From Mycteria americana (lineage: Eukaryota; Chordata; Aves; Ciconiiformes; Ciconiidae): 64,000 nucleotides of DNA. Below are positions 1-11,535 of this stretch, piece after piece. Position numbers and translations under genes: made by a program. Position 1 is the first letter of the stretch. Each line of letters begins with the position of its first letter. The notes beneath the pieces are model-generated. The model ran no database searches. It had not been told where the DNA came from and saw only the letters and a list, made by a program, of their open reading frames with translations. Where the stretch lies: NCBI RefSeq assembly GCF_035582795.1, contig NC_134366.1, forward strand, positions 8,042,828 through 8,106,827, written 5' to 3'.

Positions 1-149
1 GCTTGGAGTCTTTGTCTCAGTTTGAACTCTATCTAACCTCTGTTTATGTGACATAACTAAAGGTTTTGGTTTCCATGCTTTGGGAAATCTGAATCTTTCT
101 CACATACTTACCTATGAAAATTACATTTCAGATGTTTTCATCAAAACAG

Positions 150-310
150 GAAGACAGAGTGATGCAACAGAGTGAGCACTGAGGGACTTGGTTCTATTTT
201 TCTCTCTGCCACTGCTCTGTTGGATGACCTGGAACAAACAACTTCATCTTTTTGTGCTTTAACTTCCACATCTGTAAAAAGAAGATAATGAGACTGACCT
301 CTGCAAATAA
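150..310 (+). repeat. MIR-like SINE fragment
   Basis: The order GGTTCTATTTTTCTCTCTGC, then GATGACCTGGAACAAACAACTT, then CATCTGTAAAAAGAAGATAAT matches the MIR consensus (tRNA-derived SINE with the core and 'CATCTGTAAAATGGGGATAAT' tail) as I remember it. Divergent and ancient, with no protein. Confidence 0.7.
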
Positions 311-2094
311 ACTTTTTTCCTCCTCTTATCAGGGAGTAGAAACAAATATGGAAGGAAACTGTTGGTACAGTTCTAATATAATTCATTGGAAAAAAGCCAA
401 TTCAGTGATGAGATTTCTGGGGTTTATGGGATTGTTTTCATTCCCAAAACTTTGCAAAACAGTCCAAAGTGGAAAAGAAATCAGCCCAGGCTGGCCCAGA
501 CCCCAAGCCTGTGAAGTGATCTGAGCACAGTTGAGCAACACTGGACAGAACGTTTAGGCAATTACCTCCCTCCACAGATTCCAAGGAATGTTTTATTTCA
601 ATAAAAAGAAATGACAGAAAATGTAACATCTCGCTCCCAGATCTTAAGAGTGAGAACTTCTGAATACCAAAAACAGATGGAATTTTGTCAGCAACACTTC
701 AAAGCTAAAACACAACTTTTCCACAGCTCTGGAGAGACTCTACAGAAAATATCAGGAAAGAGGTGTTAAGAAGTACAGAAAAATAACACAGATCGGGCTG
801 AAAATTGAAGGAAAAACATTGAAAGGAATTGAACAGAGCATGCCAATGCTATTCTTCTGTGTATTCTCAGTGCTGCAGTTCCTTGTTGAGACAAAACAAG
901 GCAAGATCCTTAGATCTGTGAATTCTTCCAAGCACCGTCTGTCTCTCACACAACTGGCTTCTTCCCTATGTTCCTGCAGATTTTAGGGACACGTTACATA
1001 TGCTCATCATTCCACTCCACAACTTCTTTCTTGCTTCATTAGCATGGGTTAATGTTAATATATTTAGCTGGTTGGTAGATCTTATCTGTGTCCCATGTAT
1101 GGGAAAAGGGAGAGGACCTGCCCATTACATCATATTAAGTTTGTTCTTGTCTCTGTCTCATCTTGAAGAGCACGGCATTTGAGAGATACAGATGCTCTGT
1201 TAATAGCAGTGATGCTAGGAGGGAGTCTTTACTATTTATTGTACTATCAAGGCATTCTGTGAATAAATACCAAATGGAAACACTGCTGCAGTAGCACAGC
1301 TGGTGACCAGTGCAGTTTTAAAAGCATAAACGCTCATTCCTAGCTTGTTTTAAGATATCCAAAAAACAAAGTCAGAGCTTGGTGACTTGTTTACTTGTTT
1401 TGTCAAAGATTTCATCAGCCCAAGAGGACAGCATTACTGCTAAAAGTTTTGTCTTTCCAACTAGAAAACTTAAAAAATTTGAAGTGCAAGAGATTGAGGA
1501 AAAAAAATGATTCTGCTTTCCAAAACTCATATAATTATCATCTAGCTTTTCTAGTTACTTTTCTTTCTAATTTCTTTGGCCTGAATCTTAGCCCAAATTC
1601 TTCTTAGGCAAGTTCTGCTACTCTAACAAGATCTAACTGGTCTGATACACAGAAGGGTGTAAAGCCTGTCACCAACCACATTAGTTTTGATTTACCTTTG
1701 TGAAAAAAATCCCTTTTGGTTACAGGATCTAATGGCTTAAGAATTTGTCATTCTGGTGGCTTCATCAGCAGTATCTGCAGTTCCCCAGAACTCTTGGCCA
1801 TCAGGTATCTTCCAGGCTTAGAGAGTTATGAAACTGTGTTCAAAGTGTCACTACACATCAATGCACCATTATACAATGCACCGTGAATCTAAACCTTCAC
1901 ACAATCCTTATTATCAATAAATCTGAGTATCTCAAGAAGGTTTTCCATACCTAATCTCCTGTATTCTTCCCCTAAATCAATCCCAGCTGAATCCACTTGG
2001 TGGTCTGACTAGCTAAGGAAACTTAAGGAAATAGCAATAGAACACTAAGCAATATGCCCTCTGGTACAGCCTGGCAAAACCTACAAACTCTGAC

Positions 2095-2580
2095 ACCTAG
2101 ACTGAAGTGTCCCCATGCAGATGTCTTCATCTGAATATAAGTTCCTCCTACAGTCAATAGAGAACTACTCAACACAGTTAATGAAGCTGAGAGCTATTCA
2201 GCTGTTCAAAATACAACAATATATCTACCTTAAGGTGATCCGAATAGCTTGCTGTATCAATGACGAGCAGGGTTCAGCTTGCTAACCATAGGTGCTTAGT
2301 GACAACTGTGATGGTCTGAGATACCAAAGACTTCCACGTGAGACTTCACATACTACAGGCTTTTTAGGAGATCTGCTTCTTCTTGGAACAAGAGGCCAGG
2401 TAGAAAACTCCACAATGCCTAAAATGGCATTTGATGCCTGCATTTATGTAACGAAATCCCACATTAGTTCTCTACTGAGTATAAAGGGAGCTAAGACATC
2501 TGGTTCACATGGAGACACCTACACACTGAAACCCAAATTTAGGTGCCTTAATCTGCTGGCTGAATCCACTCCTTTACTTG
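2095..2580. repeat. MITE-like palindromic repeat family, copy 1 (divergent)
   Basis: The segment ACAGTTAATGAAGCTGAGAG...ATTCAGCTG...CCTTAAGGTGATCCGAAT aligns with 28943-29020, and the right end AATTTAGGTGCCTTAATCTG at 2535-2560 aligns with the ends of copies at 29050 and 41270. About 200 extra bases lie between. Nonautonomous DNA-transposon origin is inferred from the inverted ends seen in copy 2. Confidence 0.5.
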
Positions 2581-2629
2581 GAGATTTCCTGAGCTGGCAG
2601 CTGCATTAGCATTATGTTTAAGAGGCCTC

Positions 2630-3400
2630 AATGGACCTTTTTTCCATTTCCATTTCTAATCGACTCATGAGCACGTTTATACTTTTGGCCTCTACAATAC
2701 ACTTGCAGCAATTTACAACTGTAATTCAAGAAAAAACATTCTTTTGTTTCTTTTAAATTTACTGCCTGGAAATTTCACTCAGGACACCTAAACCTTGTGC
2801 TACAAGAAACACAGAATTCACTTTTTCTATGACAATAGACTTCTATGCCGTTATCACATTCCTTCATACTCCTTTTTCAAGTTAAACCATTTGACTGTAT
2901 TTACACTTTTTTTTTTTTTAAGGAAACAATTCCACACCTCTGATCAGCTTGTTGCTTTTCTCTGTACCTTTCCCGGTGCTTTAGGGGGGAATTCCACACA
3001 ATATTCAAGATGTACAAGCACTTCGGGTTTTACAACAGTATCCCATCTTATTTTTTATTCCTGTCCTAATGTACCTAACATACTTTTTGCCTTTTCACCT
3101 ACTAAAAAGCACAGAACTGATGTTTTCAATAGACTAGCTACAACAGCTCCATGGATTCTTTCCTGAGTGCTCCTAATGAATTTAAGGGTATGTGGGATGA
3201 ACTTGTTCTACAGGCTTTTCCTCAGTAGTGGATAACAGTCTCTCTCTTCTATTCAGACATCTATTTTTGCAAAGCTCTTTAGAATGTAATGTCTTTGAGG
3301 TCTCCACCCACTGTCAAATTTGATGAATACAGCCCAAGATTTCAAAAGTATTTGAGAAGAGAGAGCAGATCAGATAAACCCATATACATATTCTGAGTTG
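2630..3400 (-). repeat. L3/CR1-like LINE fragment, antisense
   Basis: Read on the + strand it follows the antisense 3' ORF2 region of L3/CR1-like LINEs: CTTTTCTCTGTACCTTTCCC, ATTCCACACAATATTCAAGATG, CCTAACATACTTTTTGCC, GATGTTTTCAATAGACTAGC and TTCCTGAGTGCTCCTAATGA. It is degraded, with no intact reverse transcriptase. Boundaries are approximate. Confidence 0.65.
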
Positions 3401-5727
3401 TCATGCGACCTTCTTTCTTTTGGAAAGCAGGCAAAAAACCACATTGAGTGATATGCAGCAAAAGTAACAGTAGGAAGGAAGAGTCCGAGAGCAACCAGAT
3501 AAACGTCCTGCTTCCTCAAATACTTCAAATAAACCGTCCAGCACTTACAAGGGCTTGTTTACTCCATTCAAAACCATACTCACATGGGGACGTGCAGACT
3601 CTGACTTCAGTCATGGACAGCCCATAGGCAAACTATTATACAAGGAAACCACTGAAACAAATGCAAGTTCTCCCAGTTATTGAAAGAACAGTTGGAGTTT
3701 CCTCCAGTCTTCTTTATCACAGCTGGTCAACAAGCTCTACACGTTAGCTGAAGAAATTTGTTGTCAACGATTTGGATTTAGAAAAATAATATACATTAAT
3801 TCTGTTTGGGTTTCAGGATATTCGCCTCCTTTTTCATAAAGTGGAAGGGCCAATCTAAGAAATGAGACAGGACTTAATATCTTTTGTAGCTCAGTGTCCC
3901 TTTCTCTTGTGTCATTTCTGTGTCCGAGACATGTCAACAACAGAAACATTTAATAAATGAAACTGCAGTGCTTGAGTACACACGGATCTCGAATTCTGAC
4001 CACAACCCATATTGACAGAGGATTACTTTGGGTTACGACTTCTTGCCAGCACTTTCATATGAGTTCTTGTCCCTTGCTGTGAGCACATAGGAAGTGGGTC
4101 AATTAGTTAACACTAACGAGTTATCATAGAGTATACTAAGCAATTGGGCTGTGCAGGTTATCATTATCAGGGGTTTTGAGAAATTAAACACGTCTCAAAG
4201 ACCTTACAGTAAATGACGCTAAAAAGTAGCAGTTTATTAATTCTGTTAATAAAATGATAATCTGAGCACCAGGGAAACTCTTTTCAATAAGAACTAAAAT
4301 AGCTATTTGGGTAGATGAAATACCTGGAATTACAAGGTAGGCAAGAACTGGCCAAATTAGAAGGCCTTCAAGGATAATGGTTCTGCAGAAAGCACGTCAT
4401 ATGTGCTGAGGTTGCTTTTACCTAAAAGAGCTTAGCACACACCTCCAGTCCTCAGGCTAAATTATTATGAGAGAGGGATCAAAGCTGCATATTAGCCATT
4501 ATGAAACAGGAATTATGAAAAGCTGGCTGATGGGGATGCTGACTATGTGGCTATCTCATTTAACTGCATTTACTTTCATCGTGATCCCTGCTACCTCCTT
4601 GTCATCCACCTACTAACCCCTCCACAGTCTGTCACTCCTTTTTTTCTCACTGAAGCTTCTGATTATATATTGCCTTTTGCCCTCTGTACTTCAATGCTGT
4701 AGCTACATCTTTTTGACAAGTTCTGTATTCTGCTCTATTTGTGTTATTATAAAGCACCTTCCCATAATCTCTGGACACCAAGGGCAATATCCACCAAAGA
4801 ATGGCCTTGGGTGTGTCAACCCTTTTTAATTTCCACTTTAGTAAAATAAAATCTGCCATCTTCAAAATGTCACTCAGTAGCTTGAGTTCTGTATCTGGGT
4901 ATTCACAAAAAAGCTCCCAGTCCTGACTATGTTGAGCAAATCTGACACCCAGTTCATTCTTAAACCTCACCAGGGTTTACAAACCCAACATGCCTTCCAG
5001 TTTCACTCCCCCTCCCAAACGGACACCTGCCAAGTCAGGTCCTGCACGAAGATGGATCAGTGGTGAAGCAACCCCACCACCCTTTTGTCTAGTAAGTTGG
5101 TAGTTAGATCACTTACTCTGGGTATGAAAGATCTGAGGATTCAACACACCTCTCCACCTGTGAGGATGTCAGCTCTTGTCCCTTTAGATGCACATTAACT
5201 GCCAAGCTCAGGTTATTTTAGGGTAGTTGTGGTTGATTTCCCTCAGCTATCTCCCCCTTCCCGCTGAAGAAACCAGCTCCCCACGTTCCAGACAGCTACT
5301 CAAACTACACAGTGAGGAAAACATTCCTAGATGGCCCAAACATCCTCCATCAGCCTGACCCACACCTCTTTCCTCCCCTTCAAAGCCCCTGGACAAGTAC
5401 TTCCAGGGGCCATTTAAGACCATAAAGCCCAAAGCAGACACCTCCTTGAGGGACTGGAAAGGGCTTTAGTCCTCAGAGAGAACTACAAGAGAACTCCTTG
5501 CAAGCCCGGCGGGATGGACAGATGCACAGCAACTCTGAGGGGAGAGGCGGTTGAAGGCAGCACATCCACAGCTCTCCAGCCCTGGAACCCCCCAGAGCTT
5601 CATGGTCATGCACCGCTCAGCAAAAGGGGGCCACGCAGGAACCCCGCACCCCCTCACTCCTCCCTCCGAGCTCGCCATCTTCTCAGGCCCATCCCGCCCC
5701 GCCTGTCATGGCGGCCGCGCCCCAGCC

Positions 5728-5736
5728 TCACGTGAC
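5728..5736. promoter_or_regulatory. E-box TCACGTGAC
   Basis: A perfect palindromic CACGTG core with TCA/TGA flanks, the form preferred by USF and MiT/TFE (CLEAR-type) factors. It lies about 150 bp before the exon 1 donor. Factor binding is inferred from sequence only. Confidence 0.5.
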
Positions 5737-5788
5737 GGCGCCGGCCGGGGGGGGGGGGGAGGGGGAGGAGGAGGAGGCGGCAGCAGCG

Positions 5789-5798
5789 GTCACGTGGC
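5789..5798. promoter_or_regulatory. E-box GTCACGTGGC
   Basis: A second CACGTG core lies 62 bp after the first, inside the likely exon 1 or core promoter. USF/MYC/TFE-type binding is possible. Inferred from motif and location only. Confidence 0.45.
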
Positions 5799-5974
5799 GC
5801 CACCGCCGCGCGCGAGCGGTGCGCGCCGCCGCCGCTGCCGCCGAGGGCACGGGGCGGGCGGAGCGGCGATGCCGCCGCCGCGGTGAGTGCGGGGCCGGTG
5901 GCGGCTCCGGGGCTGTGAGGGGCAGGGTCGGTGGTGGCGGTGCGAGAGGAGGAGGCTCCGGCGGGGGAACCGGC

Positions 5975-6117
5975 GCCGGTGTGAGGAGCGGTCCCGAGGG
6001 GTGAGGGACGGGGTCGGCGGCGATGTGAGGGGCTAGCCCCGGGGCGTGAGGGGACAGGGCCGGTGGCGGTGTGAGGGGCAGCCCCGGGCGGTGAGGGACA
6101 GCGTCGGCGGCGGTATC
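5975..6117. repeat. GC-rich minisatellite, 45-bp period, about three units
   Basis: GTGAGGG recurs at 6001, 6046 and 6091, exactly 45 bp apart, with GTGAGG also at 5981, 6025 and 6071 in the second half of each unit. Units share GGGTCGGCGGCG- and GGGGCTAGCCCC-like blocks. It sits just inside intron 1, about 90 bp after the exon 1 donor, and each unit carries a splice-donor-like GGTGAG. Confidence 0.8.
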
Positions 6118-9100
6118 AGGCCGCCCCCGGCCCTTTTCCCGCCTGCCCTGAGGGACGCGGCGGAGCCTGTCCCGGGGCAGTGATTCCCGTATCCTGCCGC
6201 CCCTGCCCGGGTCGGACGCGGGGCTCCCCCCTCTTTGGCTAAACCGAACGGAGGCAGCTTGTAGCGGGGGGGCCCCGCTTGGCTGGGTCGCTGGGTGAGC
6301 CAGCCGCATGGGGAGGGCTGTGAGTTTAACCTGACCAACAGCACTCCCCCAGGGAGAGACCGTGGGGCCGCTGTGGGTTGTGCTACACAGGATGGCAGAC
6401 AATGTAACTATTATTTTTTTTTAGTCTTTAAATGCATGTGAAGGAGCAGCAGCAGCCCGCCTGCAGGTAGACTGAAACTATGCAACTGTCAGCCCAAAAC
6501 GTGGGGATCTGTACGCGTTAGTTTTGCTGGCGCTGCTCCTTTCATTGATTCATTTGCAGGGCGAGGGCAGGCGTTGCTTTTTGGAGGGCTGTTTGACCCC
6601 GTGGTGTATGGAAGCTTTCTTATCTTTATGACTGGGAGATTTATTTTTAAATGGTTTCTCCTTTTTTGTTCTGGTGGTTTCCAGTATATACTTTGAAACA
6701 TTGAGGCTCCCTTTTCTTCTTAGCAAATATGTGTTATTCTATGTGGCTGGTCTCCAGCTCTTCTAGTCAGTTCCCATTGCCATGTGGGTTTTGTTTGGTT
6801 TGTTTTTTTTTTTTTTTTTAAGCTTATAAGGAAGGCTGCAACAGAAAATGCTGATAGCAAATTAACTGTCTCCAGGTTACTTGGAAGGCAAAAGAAAGGT
6901 TCTCTGATCCCCTTGTTTGCATGAAAACAGAGCAAGCTGAGCAAGTAACCAAAACAGCTGTGCTGCTGGTAGCAGGGAGCTTAGCAGGTTGGACTCTTCT
7001 CTGCTGTAGTGTGGCACTGGAAGCAAACACTGTGTTCAGAAGCTGCCTTTCCAGGTAGCTGCTTCACCTTCAATCACTTCTTCATAGGTGTCAGCCTTAA
7101 AACTGCCGTTGAGACTAATTAAAACACTAATGCTGTCTAGTACAGGATCTCTGCTAAACTGTATCCTGACTTCTTTTCAATATCCATTGCAGGGCAGCTG
7201 CAGTAGACCTTACAGAACCTTATTGTTTAACTAGATATAAAGTGCAGTCCCTATGCTTCCAAAGAAAAAAAAAAATAATCTCATGACCTGGCTTTGTTGC
7301 TGCTCTGTAAACAATCTGTATGTTTTCGGTTTGGTTTAGTGTATTTCGAGTATTGCTTTCTGTTTGAAGGAATGGTGAAATCTCTTAATGTCAGTACAGT
7401 AATTATGGAGGTGGGCAGGATCATCAGCACTCTGCCAATATGCTTTTTTTTTTTTTCCCTGGAAAATGTATTTCAACATAAGATCAAATCCCTTCTGTCC
7501 TTGCTTAGAGTAGTCTGTAAGTGACATTAAATATTCTTGAATACTTTCTGATCTTTTTTTTTTTCTTTCATATGGATCTCATCTTAATAGGAAACTGCTC
7601 ACAGGCATATCTGATTAGCTTAAGCTGATCCAAGTGCAGGCTGTGCCCAGGAAAGGATGGTACCAACCTCTCCCTGACAGTATGTTTGTGCCCTACAACC
7701 CTGTGAAGAACCTCTGCGTATGTGAAATAGTCCAGCTGGGATTCCTAGTCCTCATTTTAGAACAGCATAAAGGTCCAGGTGGTTCCAGATAAGAGGCTTT
7801 TGATTAACAAGCAATTGGCCTCCCCTAGTATAACTGTCTCTGAAGAACTGCATGCCTTCGCATAAGCTTTTCTTCATCTCTGGGTAAGATAAGCTCCTGC
7901 AGAGTTTTAGAAGCTCTTCTGCAGCAGGGAAGGAAAGAAATAACACTGCAGTTCTAATGAGCCTTCATCTCTCAGCCTCAGATGAGGAAGCCAGCAGGCT
8001 ATGTGACATGTGTTCTGGTTTAAGAGATTCTGACTGCAGATTTCAGGGCCTGTTGCCTGTCTTCTGCTGTCTAATCACTTTGTCTCAGAGGATGCAAATC
8101 GATACTCCATTATGCACAGGAGTAAAATGGAAAGAGTTCCTGATAAGGTGCTGTGTGACAGTAGTTTATGAGAATGGGTGAATCTGTTAATCATTTTCAT
8201 AGTGATGTAAAATAACAGTAGGTGTGATTCAAGCTTTTTAGGAGGAAGAAAGCCCTGAAACAGCATGGCAAGTGAAATAAAGATGAATTATTAGTATTTT
8301 GAAAATTTGTCTGTACGAAACATGCTTCCTGATAGTAAATTCTAGAGAAACAAAAGTTTTAATGTTACTTATAGGGCATGTGTATGGAGCAGGACAAACT
8401 GGGTCAAATGGATGACATGAGAAGTATCTGAGCAGACAGTAAAAATGAGGATTTCAGATCTTCCAACAAGAAAGAATAGGGTACTGTGGGGGTGAAAAGA
8501 ACAGAGGGAGGATCATTCTTACTTCAGTTAATTACCTTGGAAGGTACCGTAAAAAGGTTGTGGTCTGAGCAGCTGGCAGGCTGAGTTTGGCAGTGTGGCA
8601 GCTGTGTGTTGACTACTGAAGCAGAGAAGTAAGGGGAGACTTCCAGCTGAAGGGAAAAGGTAAAATTTTGAAAAAATATAATAATTCCTTTCTGTGACAG
8701 TTCAGTTTATTGACTTCCTAAACAGTACTATCTGTCTGGCTAGGCAATACTACAGTTATGGGTATCCCTAGAATCAAGTAATTTTCTTTAGTACCATTCA
8801 TTTTGGAGGGGTGCTGCAATACAGCTCTGCTAATTGCTATTGAAGAGCAAAAGTATGCTCATGTATTTCAAGTGCAGAAATTAGTTTTTTCTTTCTCAAA
8901 AAATATTACAGAGGTGAAGTCTGTTTCAATCCCTGTTAGAATGTGGGAAATAGATAAACTTCCTTGGTTCTTATATAAGGTTTCTTTTAAAAACATATGG
9001 TGGCTTATGGAGATGAATGCATCTGCTGTTGCAGCTACTGTGTTAATGTATAAAGTACTGTCAGTACAAAGGCCTCGGCTGTTAACCCAGTGTTTAGCAG

Positions 9101-11419
9101 CATGAGTAAATGCATTTGTTCAGCTTATTTTGTGTACGAGTTAGTAGTATCCACCACATCCTTCAGCTGTGCTTTAGCATGTTTCTCATGTGAGTCAGCG
9201 TTGTTTAATAATTAGTGTAAATAATTTATTTGAAAACTCTGTAAAAACTAGAAATACACTGCAACAAAAAGGGGGAAAATTAGCAAGCTGATTCAGTCAA
9301 AAGTTGGCTTCAAGTATACTAATTTTCAGATATTTTGTTGTGTGAACTTCTGAACTACTTCACTGAGATATGATAATATGCTAAGTCTGTAGGTTAAACA
9401 ACTGATGGTGTTGTCAAAATGTAGAGTATGGATTGAAGTGCCCGTAAGAGTGACATGCTGTATCTCATCCCTTTCTTGTGCAGTCTAGGGGTTTTTGCAG
9501 CCAGATACTTTGCCTGTTTGAAACTAGAGTACAGTGCTCAGGGGTGAATCAACTTTTCCACTGTTTACACTAGTTAGAAACCCTTAATGCAGGGAACCTC
9601 AGGACTTCCTACTGCCTACTTTATGCTTTGTAGTAGGAGCAAGAAATATGTGTGCAGGTAGGGAGGAATCCAGACCCCACTACCCCATACTGCTCATATG
9701 TAGGTACTTTGACGTCTTTGCTGGCTCTAAATTCAGTTTAGGGCAGGTGAGCTGTTATGGTTTTCTCTCTCATGGCAGTAGTGGCATTGCAAGTTCTGCC
9801 TTTCTGAGATTGAAGGTTTGCCTTTGCCATGACTGATGAGTTATACCTTATTGGCTGTGCTACAGTCACTGTTCGCGTGCATGCCCTAACTCCTCTTGCC
9901 ATGAAGCAAGCTACCTTCACAAAAATAACTTCTCTTGCTGCGCAAGAGGGAAGGAGTATGTGCATGAAGTAATGTTGTAGATCGGCTGATGGGAGGTAAC
10001 TGCTTACCTGCAATAACTTTTTGTCATTCCTAAGACTTCAACTATGAGACACTGCACCATTTAAGAAGTTGAATTTTAAATTGACAGGTTAAGCTAATAA
10101 ACTTGCAGAGGCATGCTAAAAAGAAGGTACCTCAGTAAATGATTGCTATGTGCCAAACTGATTTAAGCAAATACTTAATGAATGTTAGGAGCATGTTCAC
10201 AGAGGTCTTTTTAGTTTATGTAAAACCATCTGAGTATTGCTTGGCTGAACAACACAGATTTTCTTGTGCAGACATGGATTAAATCAGATGCTTTAAACCT
10301 TGGAGGTGGCCTTAATTCAAACAGAGTTCCTTTTCCAGGAAGCACAAAACTGTCCTGTTTTGATACGCAACCCCTTATGAATCAATCTTCGTATGTATTT
10401 CGACTATCTTGCTAATTCCTGAAGTGTAACATCAATAACAAATGATGTCACCGTCTCTGTTGATACCTGTCGTATTTGGTAGTGAATTTGTTTTCTAGAA
10501 GCGCTTTCTTTAGTTTTCTGTTTCCTGGAATACCTTAATTTTGTCAGTTAACATGAATCGTATCTCTTGTATCAGCAGACATTGAGGTTTGTCACCTGTG
10601 AGGCAAGAGAAGACTAAGTTTTGGATTGCATGCTAGCCTTCTGTGCTAGCAGTGTGTTGGAAAGCATGGCTCCTAGTGAAGTGGGAAAATATATTTTTGA
10701 TCTGCTATTCATTCTGTTGCAACATCCTTGATTTCAACATCAAAACCCTGAGTATGTTTACCCATTAGAAACATTGGCAATAGATAAATAGAAGAAAAGT
10801 GCCCATCGGGGTTGGGAAAGGAGTGCTCCACAACCCTTTCCTCAAAGGGATTTCTTTGGAGAAAGAGAGAATTGAGTCTGTAAGATCATGTAGAAGGGAA
10901 TGAAAGACAAAGAAAACTAATTTTTGGCGTAACTTGCAGAAGTTTGCTCTCCCTACAGACAGTGTAATATCTCTTTATGCTGTCATTGTGACTTATCATT
11001 CTAATCCAACAGTTAATGTCCACAAACGTGGTTTTTTTCAGAAGCATGCTGATAGAAGGTCTGTTTACTAATATTTGGAAAACTCCATACCTTATTGTCA
11101 AATACAATATTTTGCAAGATAAGCTTATATTAAATTGATAGCTTAGTTTAGATGTGTGAGTGAAAGTGTTTTCATTGACTCCATCTGTAGGTATGGCTGT
11201 ATCAGCAATAGTACCTCTTCGTTAGTATTGCTGTATTGTGCTGAGGAAGGGAAAAAGAGAGAATGTTTCCTATACAAGAGTTTGCTAGTATAATGTAGAA
11301 ACAGGCTTGCTGGGGGAGCAGAAGGAATGAGTTATTGCTGCTCTAACCCAGAGCTCTGCCTGACATTTATATCCTGTCCTGTTATTGTGGCCTCAGAACC
11401 TTTGATGGAGTTGCCTTAG

Positions 11420-11535
11420 TGCATCATTCTGTTTTTATAGGTGGGAGCTGAGACAGTGAGTTGCTGAGGATCTCATCAAAATCTGTAGCAGAGCAAATAG
11501 TTCAACCAGAATGTCTCACAGGTCAATCTGATAAC
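11420..11535 (-). repeat. MIR-like SINE fragment, antisense
   Basis: TTTTATAGGTGGGAGCTGAG followed by CTGTAGCAGAGCAAATAGTT and AACCAGAATGTCTC parallels the antisense MIR order (TTTTACAGATGGGGAACTGAG... GGCAGAGCAGGGAATTGAACCCAG). Weakly conserved, so moderate certainty. Confidence 0.5.

Larger units (their letters stand above)
1..5689. other. Upstream intergenic region, no gene recognised
   Basis: Apart from the MIR, MITE-like and L3/CR1-like repeats listed, I see only AT-rich unique sequence without splice-bounded coding segments. The longest frames (123 codons at 2795-3166 and 107 codons on the minus strand at 4647-4970) match no protein I know; the first is within the LINE fragment. Confidence 0.6.
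5700..5882 (+). other. GALNT11: GALNT11 exon 1, noncoding (5' end approximate)
   Basis: A strong splice donor, CG|GTGAGTGC, ends the exon at 5882 inside the CpG island. The matching acceptor is before 23264. The transcription start cannot be read directly. A GC box (CCGCCCCGCC) near 5695 and a YY1-like ATGGCGGC at 5708 suggest a start around 5690-5720, but it could be further downstream. The exon carries an ATG at 5869 that becomes a five-codon uORF after splicing. Without transcript data other first exons cannot be excluded. Confidence 0.6.
5690..6340. promoter_or_regulatory. GALNT11: CpG-island promoter of GALNT11
   Basis: An abrupt rise in GC and CpG content against AT-rich flanks spans the end of the upstream region, exon 1 and the start of intron 1. 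It contains a GC box (CCGCCCCGCC near 5695), a YY1-like ATGGCGGC (5708), two E-boxes, and a CAG/GCC-rich leader. No TATA box is seen, as is usual for a housekeeping CpG promoter. It might also drive an antisense transcript upstream, but no gene is recognised there. Confidence 0.8.

Noticed and set aside
2795..3166. 123-codon plus-strand frame
   Set aside because: It lies in an antisense L3/CR1-like LINE fragment.
5728..6402. 224-codon minus-strand open frame over the CpG island
   Set aside because: Low-complexity proline/alanine/arginine translation caused by GC-rich DNA and the minisatellite; no domain or splice structure.
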